A stretch of 64,000 bases of DNA from Lepidodermella squamata (Eukaryota > Gastrotricha). A program made the translations under genes and the position numbers. The DNA is taken from positions 1,674,001-1,738,000 of the forward strand of contig JBLDXI010000011.1 of NCBI GenBank assembly GCA_047495785.1, written 5' to 3'. The notes beneath the pieces are model-generated. The model made no database searches. It saw only the letters and a program-made list of their open reading frames with translations, and was not told the origin of the DNA. Shown piece by piece: positions 44,030-55,806 of the stretch (position 1 is its first letter; each line of letters opens with the position of its first letter).

Positions 44030-44875
44030 AATTATGTCATATGTTACTCGCGTTAAAAAGACGCTTTTTTCATCGATACCTGTGCTGAATGCTACTCATC
44101 TTTTTATTGTTCGAGCGGTTTTGATTTTCGTTGATTGTTAATTATTAGTAAAATTCCGAATCGATATTTGACAGCTGGGGTTGGCGGGATTTTTGAGAAT
44201 TTGGATAACTTTGAGGCCCCAAGCACCAAACTATACCGAACGCGGTTTCTTGAATTCCAAGTTTTTCTAGGCTTAAGGCTCTACGTATGTAACACTTGAG
44301 TCATATCAATTGACCACCACTCTTGATGAAGAAAGGAAACGCCGGAAAGGCAAATAAGCTGAACGAAGATTGATGGTATTGGTATACAGGTTTACTTTGT
44401 TTTGGGTTTTAGGCTTTCGAACGGTACCCCTCTCAACATGCGCCCCAGTTTTTGCGCCTTCGAGATTTACAGTCTCAAAGTTACCGCAGCATTTTTGTCT
44501 TGTCTGAGTGGCTCAGACTGCAAAAGTAAACCCGCCTTCCAGTACTCTTATTATAGATGTTTTTACTCTCTTAGATGTGCTACTGTGGGCATGATTGTGG
44601 GTAGACGTGTCTGCGGGTTATGCTGCACATAAAAAATACGGCCGATCAATGGGATAAGAGTCGCAGACAAACGTAACATGTTTAAGCGCTTATTGCTCAT
44701 TGCGCAGGGGCACTCTTTCAATACTCAAGTTACCTACGCTTTCGCTAAAAGCAGCCTCTAATAAGCAGCAAGCAGCACCCCCAATGATCGAAGAGCGGTT
44801 AATTATCAGCTGAAATCATAACAGATTTCGTCGGGGTCATCGTTATATGGCGTTGAGAGCTCACCTAACAGAACT
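44030..44875. other. Spacer with a possible decayed receptor scrap
   Basis: There is no gene. Around 44465-44540 one frame reads R-D-L-Q-S-Q-S...F-V, reminiscent of R-D-L-L-S-E-S in the intact receptor at 54380, and may be a fossil exon. The match is too short to be sure. Confidence 0.3.
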
Positions 44876-45387
44876 ATGATGTTCGCAGCTGTTTTTCACT
44901 TGATACTTTTACCCGCCGTTGGGTGGTCTATGAAGCTGAATATAAAATCACCAATGCCTCAGTCAATGTCTCTACCGTTGAAATCAGGGAAACCAAGTTG
45001 AAACCAATTCTACCCAATTATAACCTAACTCTTGAATTTATTGACGATGAGGTGAACTGTTATCAGGACAGAGCCAAGCTACTAACGGCTCAAAATTATT
45101 CTATATTGCAGTGCAACTTTTACAGGGCACCAATACTTCTTATGGAGAGAATTTTGCAGCCACAGAGCGGAGAAAATAAGCTGCCGTTTCGTGTTAGTGG
45201 TGTTTGCGGCAATGCGAGATCTGGATGCATAGGTCACCACCAACGTAACTGCGGTAAGAACAAATATTCCTTACAAAATTTATCCTCACAAAACATTTCG
45301 CATTTCACATTGATTTTTTTGACCAGTTCTACCGTAATTTTGTTTAAATTCTTCGATCGATGATTTTTGACCCATCCCGTTCACTTA

Positions 45388-45555
45388 CCGTAAATACCGA
45401 ATGACACGACGCGACCGAAATAAAGGGCAGGGGCAGACCTATCCTAAGAAATTAAGGCCCTTTGTGCATTGATCTCGGGCAGCCGAGCAATTCGATTTTC
45501 TGGAAATACCCTCCGAAAAAATAGAAGCCAGTGCCTTATAATTCGGTATTTACGG
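45388..45555. mobile_element. TA-flanked MITE, 168 bp, in an intron of the receptor pseudogene
   Basis: The ends CCGTAAATACCGAATGACAC and ATTCGGTATTTACGG are inverted for about 17 bp, with TA at 45386-45387 and 45556-45557. It is the fourth TA-CCGTA MITE in the window. Confidence 0.85.
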
Positions 45556-46560
45556 TATATTGCGTTACTTTTGGATTTTGGATGATACTTGATATTCTGC
45601 TTGGAAGATTGCGATGAAGGGCGTTGAGGACCGTATGTACTTCAGCGAAAACCGGCGGTAATACAGCAATTTTCACATGTTGCTGGAGGCCCAGGAGGGC
45701 TTCCACGACGCTATGGCGAATTTCATAGCCTCTCTTGGCTGGAAAAAAGTGTATGTTGCCTCAGATGCGACAGACGATTTTAATGCCGATGACGCTCTAA
45801 TCGTTTCCAAATGCAAGGCTCTCAATATAACTGCGGATACAACTACGAAATTCGTGTTCGACCGGGAAATATACTTGGGTAGAGGAACTTGAGCAGCAAC
45901 TATCGGCTTTGAAGAAACGATCACCCCGCATCATCATTTTCAATACACCAACCATCGCGGTAGTTTCCTGCGTTTTGTATCGCCTGAACATGTTCGGTCC
46001 GGGCTATGTTTTCATATCCGCTCAATTCCGGGCCCATCGTAGTTCCGTCCGGGCGAAATTACGCAAACAGCGTTATTTTCAAATTTTTCCGCGTTTTCTT
46101 CACATGTGTTTAAAGATTTAATTAAAAAATTAAATTTTTAATACAATAATTTCAATTTGTAATTTTTTTAATTTCGTAGCTATTAGCGACAGGGTTTGGG
46201 AAAAACTTGTTCCGGAAAGACCATGAGTGAGATCGCGATAAATGGTTGTATCGATTCCGGGGTTATTTCAATCAGGCTCTTTCATCCTAATGTGCTATTG
46301 AAAACAGCTTTTAACGGTTGATGAAGAAAACATCGAAATGTTAGGACAGCGTCATACCAAATGTGAAAATCTTATTCGGGCTTATGTTTTAGTACAGCGG
46401 CTGATCATGCTGTTGCATTCGGGAAAAAAACACGAGTCAAAAGTCGGCAATATACATAACCACCCGTTATTTATTCATATATCAAATTTGCAGAAGTTTA
46501 ATCAATTAGGATCTTCATCACTGATCACAAGTAAAACAATTATCACATAGCGTTTAGTAA

Positions 46561-49500
46561 TCAATTCAGTTTACGATTCTTAGCAGTCTTTGCTTTCGAT
46601 AAAACTTTGGCAGCCAATCGACGCTTCTGAGACTGCGAAGGCATATGCGTAGCAGCAGCGTCCGAAGGGCGAGAAGACGCTATAAACCACGATGAAACCG
46701 AGTTACGGCCCCGCTTCCCCACTTGCTGAGGTCTAGAAGAACCCGAGGCATATTTTCGTCTGCTCGTAGCAGTCGGCTGAACCGGAATTCTAGCATTCAG
46801 TCTATGCTCGTGCTGCTTCGAGCTCCATTTCGCGAACAAGCTCTCTAGAGAAGCAGCGCCGATTTGGCTGACTTTTGCCATTCGAGTTGAAAGTCTTCGA
46901 GTCTGAGCGTTCAACGTACTGCTCTGAGACTGCTTCAGTAGTTCGACAACTTTGGCACAGGCAGCATTAAATTCAGAGATAGTTCGCTCCGTATCAGTAT
47001 CCCTGCCAGTTTCAACATCAGCATCAATGACATCAGATGGAGGAACAGCATTACTGGGAGAGAGAGGAGTCATTTCAAGCGTAATTAGTGAACCATGCGG
47101 ATTAAAATCGAATGCAGATTCTGGGTGGTCAGCAAAGAAACTAAGATCAGGAGCACTGCCACATGCAATCATTGACAGCAGTTGTAGCACTTCGGGATTT
47201 GCGATAATCATTTGATTAAGAGGCAAGGGCACATCTCGCTCCTGTGCCAGTGACATTTGATGTTTGCAAACACGCCCAACCGCTCCATACTTATCATCAT
47301 CATCATTTTATTCGTAAATAAATATTTACAGGATTAGAAGGGCAGGCCACTTACACTAACCCGATTAGTTGTCATATAGTGTACTATTTTTTGATATTAA
47401 GTTTCCTTTACAGTATTGCAATAAATTTACACGATTAAGATTATTTTTAAATAAAGCATTCTTCGTAGTAAGAGGTAGGCTATCATCGAAGTCAAAAATA
47501 TGAGGCGGTAAACGATTCCATATATTTACAATACGATTTAAGAAGTAATTTTTATATATAGGCTTCGTAGGATTTTTAAAGTTATTATTAGGGTTAAGTA
47601 CATTAAATCTGAACCGATGACCACGATTATTATTTTGCACAACAATTATATTATTTTTGATGGTTGTTTGCACGGACCCGTTAATAATTTTAAATAAGAA
47701 GCAAAGGTCGTAGATAAGGCGTCGTTCTTCGAGGGATTTAATATTCAGAATATTGAGGCGCTGTATATAATTCGGCCTAGAGTAGTTAATAGTTGAGAAT
47801 CCAAGAGCACGGCGAGTGAAATTAGCTTGTACTTTCTCAATAAGATCAATTATTGTTTTCAGACAGGGTGACCATACAGTTGTGCAATATTCCAATAATG
47901 GCCTAACATATACACAGTAGGCCCATTTGAGGATATGAGGAGGTTGGCCTTTCAGGGCCCTGAGAATAAGGTTAGCCCGATTGTAGGCTTTAGAAATTAT
48001 ATCATTGATGTGAGATTTAAAATTCAACCTATCATCAACTATCAGACCCAAATCTTTATAGCTTGAGCACTTTTTAAGAGGTGAGCCACCGAGGACGTAA
48101 GTAGAATGAGGATTTTTTGGGCCCAGGTGCAGTACGGCACACTTTTCCAGCGATAACTTTAGTTGCCAAGTTGTGATCCACTTGAATAAATTATTGAGCG
48201 ATAAAGATAGGCGTTTAGAGGCGGAGTCATCGTCACGATAGAAAAGAACGTAAAGCTTACAATCGTCAGCGAAGAGTTTGATCGAGACACCTTTCGGTAG
48301 GGAAGAGGTGAGATCATTTATATGGATAAGGAATAATAGAGGACCAAGTACCGAGCCTTACTTACAGCTACAGATCCAGTTCGCTAGATCGACGATGTAG
48401 ATATCGCCATTACCGGTTGTTATTTCGTGATGCATTTCGTCAATAGAGTTAACATGTTCAATATCAGCGTGACTACGACGCAACCATTCCGTTTTTAATT
48501 CGCGGCGCCCGGAGGAAAATTCAAGCAGCTTGTCTCGGAAAAATTGCGAAAAAGAACCGATCATGTATTCCGCCAAATCAACTGGATCATACGCCCGAAC
48601 ACGTGATAGTATGACGTCTTTAATAAGGCCCACGCATCTTTCGACTAGGTTATTTGTCATATGACCCATACACTCCGAGGCGCGGAATGCCATAACCCAT
48701 TTTTCGAAATCGCCAAGATGACCCAATAAATAATCTCGCAGATTTTTCATCTCCTTGACAAGAGGATCGGCGAGAAGGTCTCTCTTTCGAGATTCGTATT
48801 CTTCCGGTGTAGATGCGTAGCCAACCGAGTGAAAAACTGAACGAACATTGATTAAAAATTGCGAGGAAATTAATGGCAAGTTGACTTACGCTGAAAAATG
48901 CGGACCCAACTTTCTTGAGGAACGTTGTTTTTTCGGTTTATTAACCATCTCCAAACTGCTTGTAGCACGTGGAATATGCAGTAAAAAAGTTTGGAAGATG
49001 GAAATGCAGCACTTAAGCCCAATTGCTCAGCGTCGCTCATATCCGTAAGAAAACAAGCAACGTCTTGCCCCAGCCAAGCTCTTGCGATTTTAAAGACGAT
49101 CGTGTAACATTCCGCAGATTGATTGCTGTGAATCGCAACAAGACAAGGCAATGCGCCCACAGAAGACGCGGATACAAGCAACGTAAGGCTGCAATTAGTA
49201 AGATCGACGCTTGCCGTTGAATCGGAGAATAACAAATTCCGCGCCTGATGCACCATTTCGAAGACACGATGCATTAACGATGTTCGAATGACCAATGTCC
49301 ACAGAGTTTGCCCATCGTGTTCCCATATCTTTTATATTAAAACCATCAGTAACAAAAATACATCGCAATACGTACAATTACCTTAAGTTTTGCCACATCT
49401 GGATTTTTGTTTGCAAAGACACGAAGCCTTTCAAGGAGAGCTTCTTGAGTCCTCTCTCCATATAAACTTATTGTTTCCAGGTCCTTAAGATAATACCAAT

Positions 49501-50481
49501 CCCGCTTCGTGGGGCAAACAGCACGATCCGCAGCAAGAACAGCAGGATGAACTTGAGGGAAACGAGCTTCGAGGTCGTTCCTGTACCTCATTGCTGCCTG
49601 TGTGACGCTTGTAGATGTCTGCAAGAAGTCCCTCATCCTTCTCTTAGAATCCTCCGACAAAGTCTTCCACCGCAAAGCAGTGCGTCCGAAAACGCAGTGG
49701 TTATGACACCATTCGATCTATCGTAAAGATTCACTTGAAAACTCTGCGTCATCATTGCTAATTTCATTACTCACCTCAAGTATGAGAGGCAGCTCATCAC
49801 ACCACCAATCTCTAGACTTTCTTTTACGATAAGCTTCGGGATTGTCTTTCTTCAACTGCGCTACACAAGGCAAAACCGTAAGAGTCAGTTTAGATTGACA
49901 CCCGGTGATTCTGCGAAGGGGGACGTCAAGCTCCTCCACATTCTTCTTCTCAGCTGGGCAATTTTCAGCTGAAGCAGCCTTTCGAGAAACGTGCTTGCCT
50001 GTCTTGTGATCAGCTCGACCACAAACTCGTGAAACTTTTGTATCAACCTAAGTATTGCATTGGTTATAAGCATGTGTTATAAAAAGAAGTGGAAACTTGC
50101 CCTGACACCTTTCGGATCGGGGTTTTGTGATGGTGCTTCCTTAAATTGACAATTTAAGGACTTCTCCACGTAATTAATAAAATCATACGCGTCGTATCGA
50201 CCAAATCGGGCCTTCAATTTCCAGTTAGCACCATCTTTGCTAAAAGACTCCATATGAGCACTGCCCGCCAGACTAGGGGGGAAAACGTCAACCAGTTCAT
50301 CTGGTAAAGGAACTTTAGCCACTTCAGGCTTTCGGTGACTCGAAACACTCCTGATGGCACTTTTAGGAGCAGACACGACAGGTTTCGACTTAACCGCAGA
50401 ACCGAAAGTGGGCTTTTTGAAATCTTCATCAGAACTTATTGAACTCATTATCTCAAGAACCCTAGAAAAGATTATTTCCAT
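46561..50481 (-). pseudogene. MULE transposase, 877 codons, interrupted only by a LINE in its SWIM finger
   Basis: Minus-strand exons are 50481-50101, 50047-49775, 49717-49382, 49328-48890, 48836-48361 and, beyond the LINE, 47289-46561. They join in frame to 878 codons including the stop. Intron 1 would use a GC donor; the others are GT-AG, 53-57 bp. An N-terminal Cys/His-rich region (V-C-G-R-A-D-H, then W-C-H-N-H-C) resembles the DNA-binding fingers of MULE proteins. The DDE region has L-F-S-D-S-T and F-L-T-D-M-S-D-A-E, followed by F-P-S-S-K-L-F-Y-C-I-F-H. M-T-N-N-L-V-E-R is the C-terminal segment. The SWIM finger C-S-C...C-K-H is cut after its second Cys by the LINE, giving an immediate TAA. 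The last 200 residues are Ser/basic-rich. Start could be the ATG at 50481 or at 50448. Confidence 0.82.
47290..48360 (-). mobile_element. 5'-truncated CR1/Jockey-like LINE
   Basis: On the minus strand the insert starts at G-S-V-L-G-P-L-L-F, runs through K-L-F-A-D-D-C-K-L-Y (the RT catalytic block, about 48290), L-G-L-I-V-D-D-R-L-N-F and the C-terminal region to a stop at 47365. It ends in an (ATG/ATC)n-like tail near 47296-47310, as CR1-type elements often do. About 310 coding bases upstream of the first ATG (48051) belong to the same frame. The flanking duplication is short (TAAG or AAG). All RT codons present are open, so the insertion is fairly young. Confidence 0.82.
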
Positions 50482-52228
50482 ACATTTACATCCTTACATC
50501 AAGACACCTCGAAGATCTCTAACCTGCCGCTCAACGCTGAAAGAGCAGGCGACAGACCCCGCAAAATAAAACCCGCGTTTAATGGCGGCTCTAAAAATTA
50601 AAAAATTACTAATAACAATTATTTTATTTATATATTTATATTAAAATTTAATTAGTAAACACAAGTGAAGAAATCGCGCAAAAATTTGAATTTCTTTTCC
50701 GGTTTGCGTAATTTTGGCCCGGACGGAACTACGATGGGCCCGGAATTGAGCTTCATATCCATCGGAGTTCAAGGTTTTCTCCCGAATTCACCAATACGAG
50801 CCCTCGTTCCAGGTTGCACCGAGGAAATGCTGTACGAAGTACTGAAAAGCATTATGTTTTACCTTCACCCCATTATTTCAAACGTCGATCGCTCCCATAC
50901 AGATATGTTTGGTCTATCTATACTTCACTTCGAAGAGGAAATGAGAGAAGCTATCGACAAGCCAGAACTGATAGCTAATTGGTGGAACTATCGAACTACG
51001 TATTACGACCTGATTTTAATTACCGCCTTAGCCCTTAACAAAACTGAGGAAGTGCTTCGCTCACGCAATGATTCTCTGCTTAACTGGACATTGGAGTCGA
51101 AACATTTCCAGACACGCGGGAGGGAAATAAGGGATTTACTTAGCCAAAGCATCGTGGAAACTTCTTTCAAGGGTTTATTTGTTGTGAAAAAGTCCCGTTC
51201 TGACTGGAACGCTCTGAAAGGGCAAACAGCCTTTTACCAAATTCAAGAGCGAGAAATCGGCTCGGAAAATTTGACCTTGTCTGAGCGACAAACACGAGCT
51301 CTTGTCGTAATTTACAATCAAAACGATCCGAATCCGATACTCAAGTTGGGGCCCGAAAAGCTGATATGGAGGACAAAGGATGGCTTGCCTCCAAAAGACT
51401 CACAATTTACGTCAAAAAACCGTTGATACCTGCTAAGAACTGCGTTGTTTTACTTGTAATCTCGATTTTATTAATTTTGTGGGCAGCTATCGGATTTTTC
51501 GATGTCGCTTGGAGGAGGTCTGTCGGGTTTCTAGTATCTGGTCTCAACTTCTTTGGCTGCAACCTATTGCTCAGCTTAGTCATTCTGACAAGGGCTGAGC
51601 CGTTCACATCACTAAATTTCGCAGTTCAATTCATGGTTCATGGCTGCTGTTGCCCTGCTAATCTCTGGCCTATCGCTAGTCATAGCGACGATTATGACCA
51701 AACTCAAGTGGGCGAAATCGTGTTTAGGCCATCTGGGTACCTCCAGCAGCAGGAAGCCAACTTCGTTCGCTCAATATGCAAATCGTAAGAAGGAAAAAGC
51801 GCGTGTGTCAGTGATCAGTAGTAGTTCAGCTATGAAATTCGCGAGAAAGGAGGATGTAAAAGCAGCAATTGCATCTGTTCTTCTTGCTTTGATTCAAGTT
51901 ATCCTTGCTACAACGTGGCTATGCATCGACCCGCTGGTCTTGGGGGTCGAGATTGGCGAATTGACGGACGACCCGAACGACATAAGTGTTGTTTATCAAC
52001 AATTTTGGAATTTTCCCGAACTCGGGGCTTCTTTGGTATTAGCGACAGGCTTTATTAGCTGCATTGGAGTGATCAGTGGCCATGTTTTCCTAAATATGAT
52101 CCTCCTTATCGTCAATTTGACTCACATACCTCCAAGAGGCATAGCTGATTTGAATCCGTTTCGATATCTGGGCCAGTACCTGATGTTGCTGGCACTAGCT
52201 AGCGTAGCAGTATGCCTGCCATTCGCAT

Positions 52229-52270
52229 CGGGTGATCGGGTGATCGGGTGATCGGGTGATCGGGTGATCG
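52229..52270. repeat. CGGGTGAT octamer, about five units
   Basis: Tandem CGGGTGAT copies in the pseudogene between the sixth and seventh membrane segments. The intact paralogue has no repeat there, so the expansion is private to the pseudogene and shifts its frame. Confidence 0.92.
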
Positions 52271-52770
52271 GTTATTTGCAGCTGTGTGACGGCAATTGCA
52301 GCTTTAAATTTGTCCTTTGTGTCATTTTCTATCTTATCCAGGCTGTTCAAAGCTAAAAAAGACCCATAGCATAGTGGCTTAGCATAAATAGCGCGCTTTG
52401 AAATGGCTTTTAATTAATCAAAATAAATGGAAAAACTTGCACTTGAACATTGTGGACATGATTTAGGAACTTATATTTTTAGCTATTCGCTGTAGACGAG
52501 AGCTAGAAGGTTCGAAAGAGTCGGATGTCAGCTAATTTTAACCACTATTTAACACGTTGTGCGGACTTTTTCAAATAGACGACGCGTCGTGTGTCAGACG
52601 AGTTTCAAGCCGACGCTTGCGAAGATGTAAATCTTTAATGAACGGACTAATTACAGATCATTCTACTACTCGATGCATAGAATGAACTCGCGTACGAGGA
52701 GTGAGCGTCTAATGAGGAGTTGCTTGAATGACCACTACATCAAGCAAACACGTCGCTTTTATGCTTCGAA

Positions 52771-55563
52771 ATGTGCTGGCTTGAAATTTTAGGTTTTCTC
52801 ATTGTAGCAGGATCTTGCCAATCAAACAAACTGAGCCTGAATTCGCCTATGCCGCGATTAATATCATCACCGTTGGCGCCCTGGGAAAACCGTACAAAGC
52901 TGACTATATCGGCCGTTATGTCTTACGGTACGGTATTTAATCTTTTTTTATAGCTTTTGTATGGTAAAAGGATTCCTTGCTCGATTTTGCTGTCAATAAG
53001 GCAAATTAAGTATAAAAAATTACTCGCAAAGAGACGATTTATGCAATTTAATGCTGACTCTCATAAAATCATGAAAGGATCCTGATTTCAGACCTCTAGG
53101 AAGCTCCTATCCTCCTTAAAAGACGGGAGACGAGAGCTATAGAAAGTTTCGCCACATGGAAAGTTGAAAGTTTGCCAAAAATGCTGCTATTACGCATTCA
53201 TTCGTTTCCATATATTTTAAGGAGGCTTGGCATTTCCTGCCGGGCCGATTTACACGGAAGCCATGAAGATTGCGCTGCAAGTGATTGAGAACCATCGCCT
53301 ACTGCCGAAATACGAGTTGATTTTCGAAATGATCGATGATGAGGTATGATTCACACTGGTCGCCAAAACAATCGATAATACTCATTTTATTGCATGTACA
53401 GTGCAACTTCTCTGCGGCGCCAAAAATACTGTTAGATGTTGTTGCGCGTTCAACTGGCCACGCCAATAAACTACCCTATTTCTTGAGTGGCGCTTGCGGT
53501 AACGACCGATCCGGCAATATAGTTCACCATCTTAATTTAACTGCGGTAAGAATTTTATTTCTGTCTTGAAAAAATGGCTTTAGGTTTCCGTTTTGAAGAT
53601 AACATTAAAAGGCATAGAAAGCACGATGTATCAGAAGGCGGATGAGTATCGTAACTTCCATATGATGCAGGCGGCCCACGACATTTTCTTCGAATCCTTG
53701 GCGAAATTCTTCGCCGCTAACCGCTGGAAAAAAGTATTCATAGCCTCTGAAGCGCTTGATTTTGCTAATTACGAAGACGCTATGATTGCATTGAAGTGCA
53801 ATGAATCGGGGGTAATTGCCGATACGACAACTAAGTTCATTTTTGACCGGGAGAAATATTTCATGCCGCCCGTAGAAGAACTCGAGCTTCAGCTCTCAGC
53901 TTTAAAAGCTAGATCGCCCCGTATCATAGTCATCAACACGGCTATTGTAGCAACGGTTGCTTGTGTTCTGCATCGTTTCAACATGTACGGTCCTGGTTAC
54001 GTCTTGTTCTTCCTTGGCGCTCGAGACTTTTTGCCAAACACAATGCAGAGATTCCTGGTCCCGGGTTGCACGGAAGAAAAGCTGTTCGAGGTTCTGAAAA
54101 GCGTTATATTTTACAACCACGCTATAGAGTCGAACTTGGACCCTGATCGGCTAGATCAGTTCGGAACATCTATTAAACGATTTGATGACCTGATGCGGGA
54201 GAAAATTGATAAGCCGGAGCTTATGGGTCATTGGTGGAATTACAGAACGACCTATTACGATCTCGTAATACTTACCGCTCTTGCATTGAACAAAACAGAG
54301 GAAATTATTCTGTCGAAAAATCAATCACTTATTGATTGGACTATGGACTCAGCTAACTTCTACTCGCGTGGTGGAGAATTTCGAGATTTACTCAGTGAAA
54401 GCCTTACCAGCCTGCCTTTCAAGGGACTATTTGTCGAAATGCGGAACAGCTCAGATTGGAATGCTTCGAAAGGCAAGGCAGTGTTTTACCAGGTTCAAGA
54501 GAGGAAAGACGTTGATGGAAATGTTACATTTTCAGAAAGACTGAGACGGGCAGCGGTTGCAATTTTCGATGAAAACATGGAAAATCCCACAATTTTCTTT
54601 GGGCCCGAAAAGTTGATGTGGAAAACGAAGGATGGCTTGCCTCCAAGGGATTCCGTTCTCGTCATCCTGATTAGAACCTCGGCGATTCCCATCACTGCTA
54701 GAGCTTCATTAGCGTCGATATCTGTGCTACTAATTATTGCTAGTGTTGTTGGGGTTTTGATCATTGCTGTTAAGAGGAAACGATCTCAATTCGTGTTGAT
54801 CTTCAACTTGGTAGGATGCATCCTAATGCTATGCAGCCATCTACTCACGATGGTTGAGCCTTCTAATCCTGAAAGTTTCAACCGTCAATTTATGGTGGCC
54901 GTTGTAGCTTTTGTATTCGGATATTCACTCGTCATAGCAACCATCATGACCAAACTCGAGTGGGCACGGCATTGTGTAGAAAAATCGAAGAGTCTCAACT
55001 TCATGATTCAAACGATTACAAAACGGCGGCAAATCAAAACAGCCTTGATCACCTTGCTAGCTTCAAAGGAGGACGTGAAAGCGGCACTCTCTTCAATCAT
55101 CATTGCTGTTGCGCCAAGTATTTTAGCAATAATTTGGCTATCCATCGATCCGTTTGTTACTAAGGCTGAAAATGACGGGGAAATTGAGCAAGATCAAGCT
55201 GATATAAGCTTAGCTTTCCAACATTTTTCGACCTTCCCCAGCATTGGTTCATCTTCTAATTTGGCCATAGGATTTATCAGTACCTTCGGGGCAATTTGCT
55301 CTTATGTCTTCCTTAACATGCTGACTTTGATTTTAAGGCTTAATCAAACAAAGATTCCGTTCTTCGTTGCAGATTCAAAGCCGATTCGGTATTTGGGCCA
55401 ATATATGATGCTGTTATCGCTGGCAAGCGTCACGATATGCTTTTCTTTTGCTTCGCTAGACCGCGGCTTATTTATCACTGTGTTTTCCAGCTGTGTAACG
55501 GCTACTGCGGCTTTGGATGTATTCTTTGTTTTACTTCCGATGTTGTTTTCCATTAAAAATTGA
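52771..55563 (+). CDS. GABA-B-like metabotropic (class C) receptor, intact
   Basis: Exons 52771-52927, 53222-53343, 53402-53545 and 53584-55563 join to 801 codons (800 aa), a usual length for the family. Residues 1-18 form a signal peptide. The Venus-flytrap ligand domain follows (G-G-L-A-F-P-A-G-P-I-Y near 53; R-W-K-K-V-F-I-A-S-E in the first lobe; P-G-C-T-E-E-K-L; N-W-T-like glycosylation sites). Seven membrane segments lie at about 512-538, 545-566, 577-600, 641-664, 698-722, 744-765 and 770-796. The D-S-K-P-I-R-Y-L-G segment before helix 6 resembles the conserved DS(K)xIG stretch of GABA-B receptors. There is almost no cytoplasmic tail. It probably couples to G proteins at the cell surface; the ligand is unknown. 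The 38-bp third intron is very short, but the frame is continuous across it. AATAAA is at 55671. Confidence 0.85.
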
Positions 55564-55670
55564 CATAATCGATCAGCTTCAGTAGGAGTTAGAATCATTC
55601 CTGCGTGAATCAGCTTTTATTTTATTTGTAGTCCCTTGGAGTTGCCAAAAGTACAAATCCGCGTATTCTT

Positions 55671-55676
55671 AATAAA
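55671..55676 (+). terminator. poly(A) signal of the intact receptor
   Basis: AATAAA about 108 bases after the stop. A second A-rich signal is not seen earlier in the 3' region. Confidence 0.55.
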
Positions 55677-55806
55677 AAAGGGCTAGAGAACAAACCAAAG
55701 CATCTGGAAAGGAAGCTGCAAGCAACGTGTATTTTTCAGTTTACAGTTATATTTCCGTTATTCTGAAAGATAGTCGAAAGATTGAGTTTGATTGAATTAA
55801 CAAAGG

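Larger units (their letters stand above)
46020..50751 (-). mobile_element. Complete Mutator-like element (MULE) with SWIM-finger transposase
   Basis: A 9-bp target duplication TTCATATCC lies at 46011-46019 and 50752-50760, the size typical of Mutator elements. Terminal inverted repeats of about 92 bp begin GCTCAATTCCGGGCCCATCG, with the outer 50 bases almost perfect. The element encodes a transposase on the minus strand (50481 to 46561), itself split by a LINE. Removing 46020-50751 and one duplication rejoins the receptor frame (V-F-I-S-I-G-V-Q). A solo terminus of the same family lies at 12495-12535. Confidence 0.93.
44876..52369 (+). pseudogene. GABA-B-like class C receptor, split by a MULE
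   Basis: The 5' part has a signal peptide (M-M-F-A-A-V-F-H-L-I-L-L) and scrambled Venus-flytrap exons. Sequence equal to the G-G-L-A-F-P-A-G-P exon of the intact paralogue is deleted near 45000, and stops occur near 45003 and 45661. The coding sequence breaks at 46019 in the G-P-G-Y-V-F-I-S codons, where a 4.7-kb MULE is inserted, and resumes at 50752. Downstream, the ligand-domain end (N-W-W-N-Y-R-T-T-Y-Y-D) and seven membrane segments are readable through frameshifts near 51400 and 51640, an octamer repeat at 52229 and the stop at 52367-52369. The pieces align collinearly with the intact gene at 52771. Damage is multiple and old. Confidence 0.88.

Noticed and set aside
46020-50751. A genuine host gene of the SWIM-finger type lying between two receptor genes
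   Set aside because: Inverted ends and the 9-bp duplication that splits a receptor codon run show it is a transposon cargo, not a resident gene.
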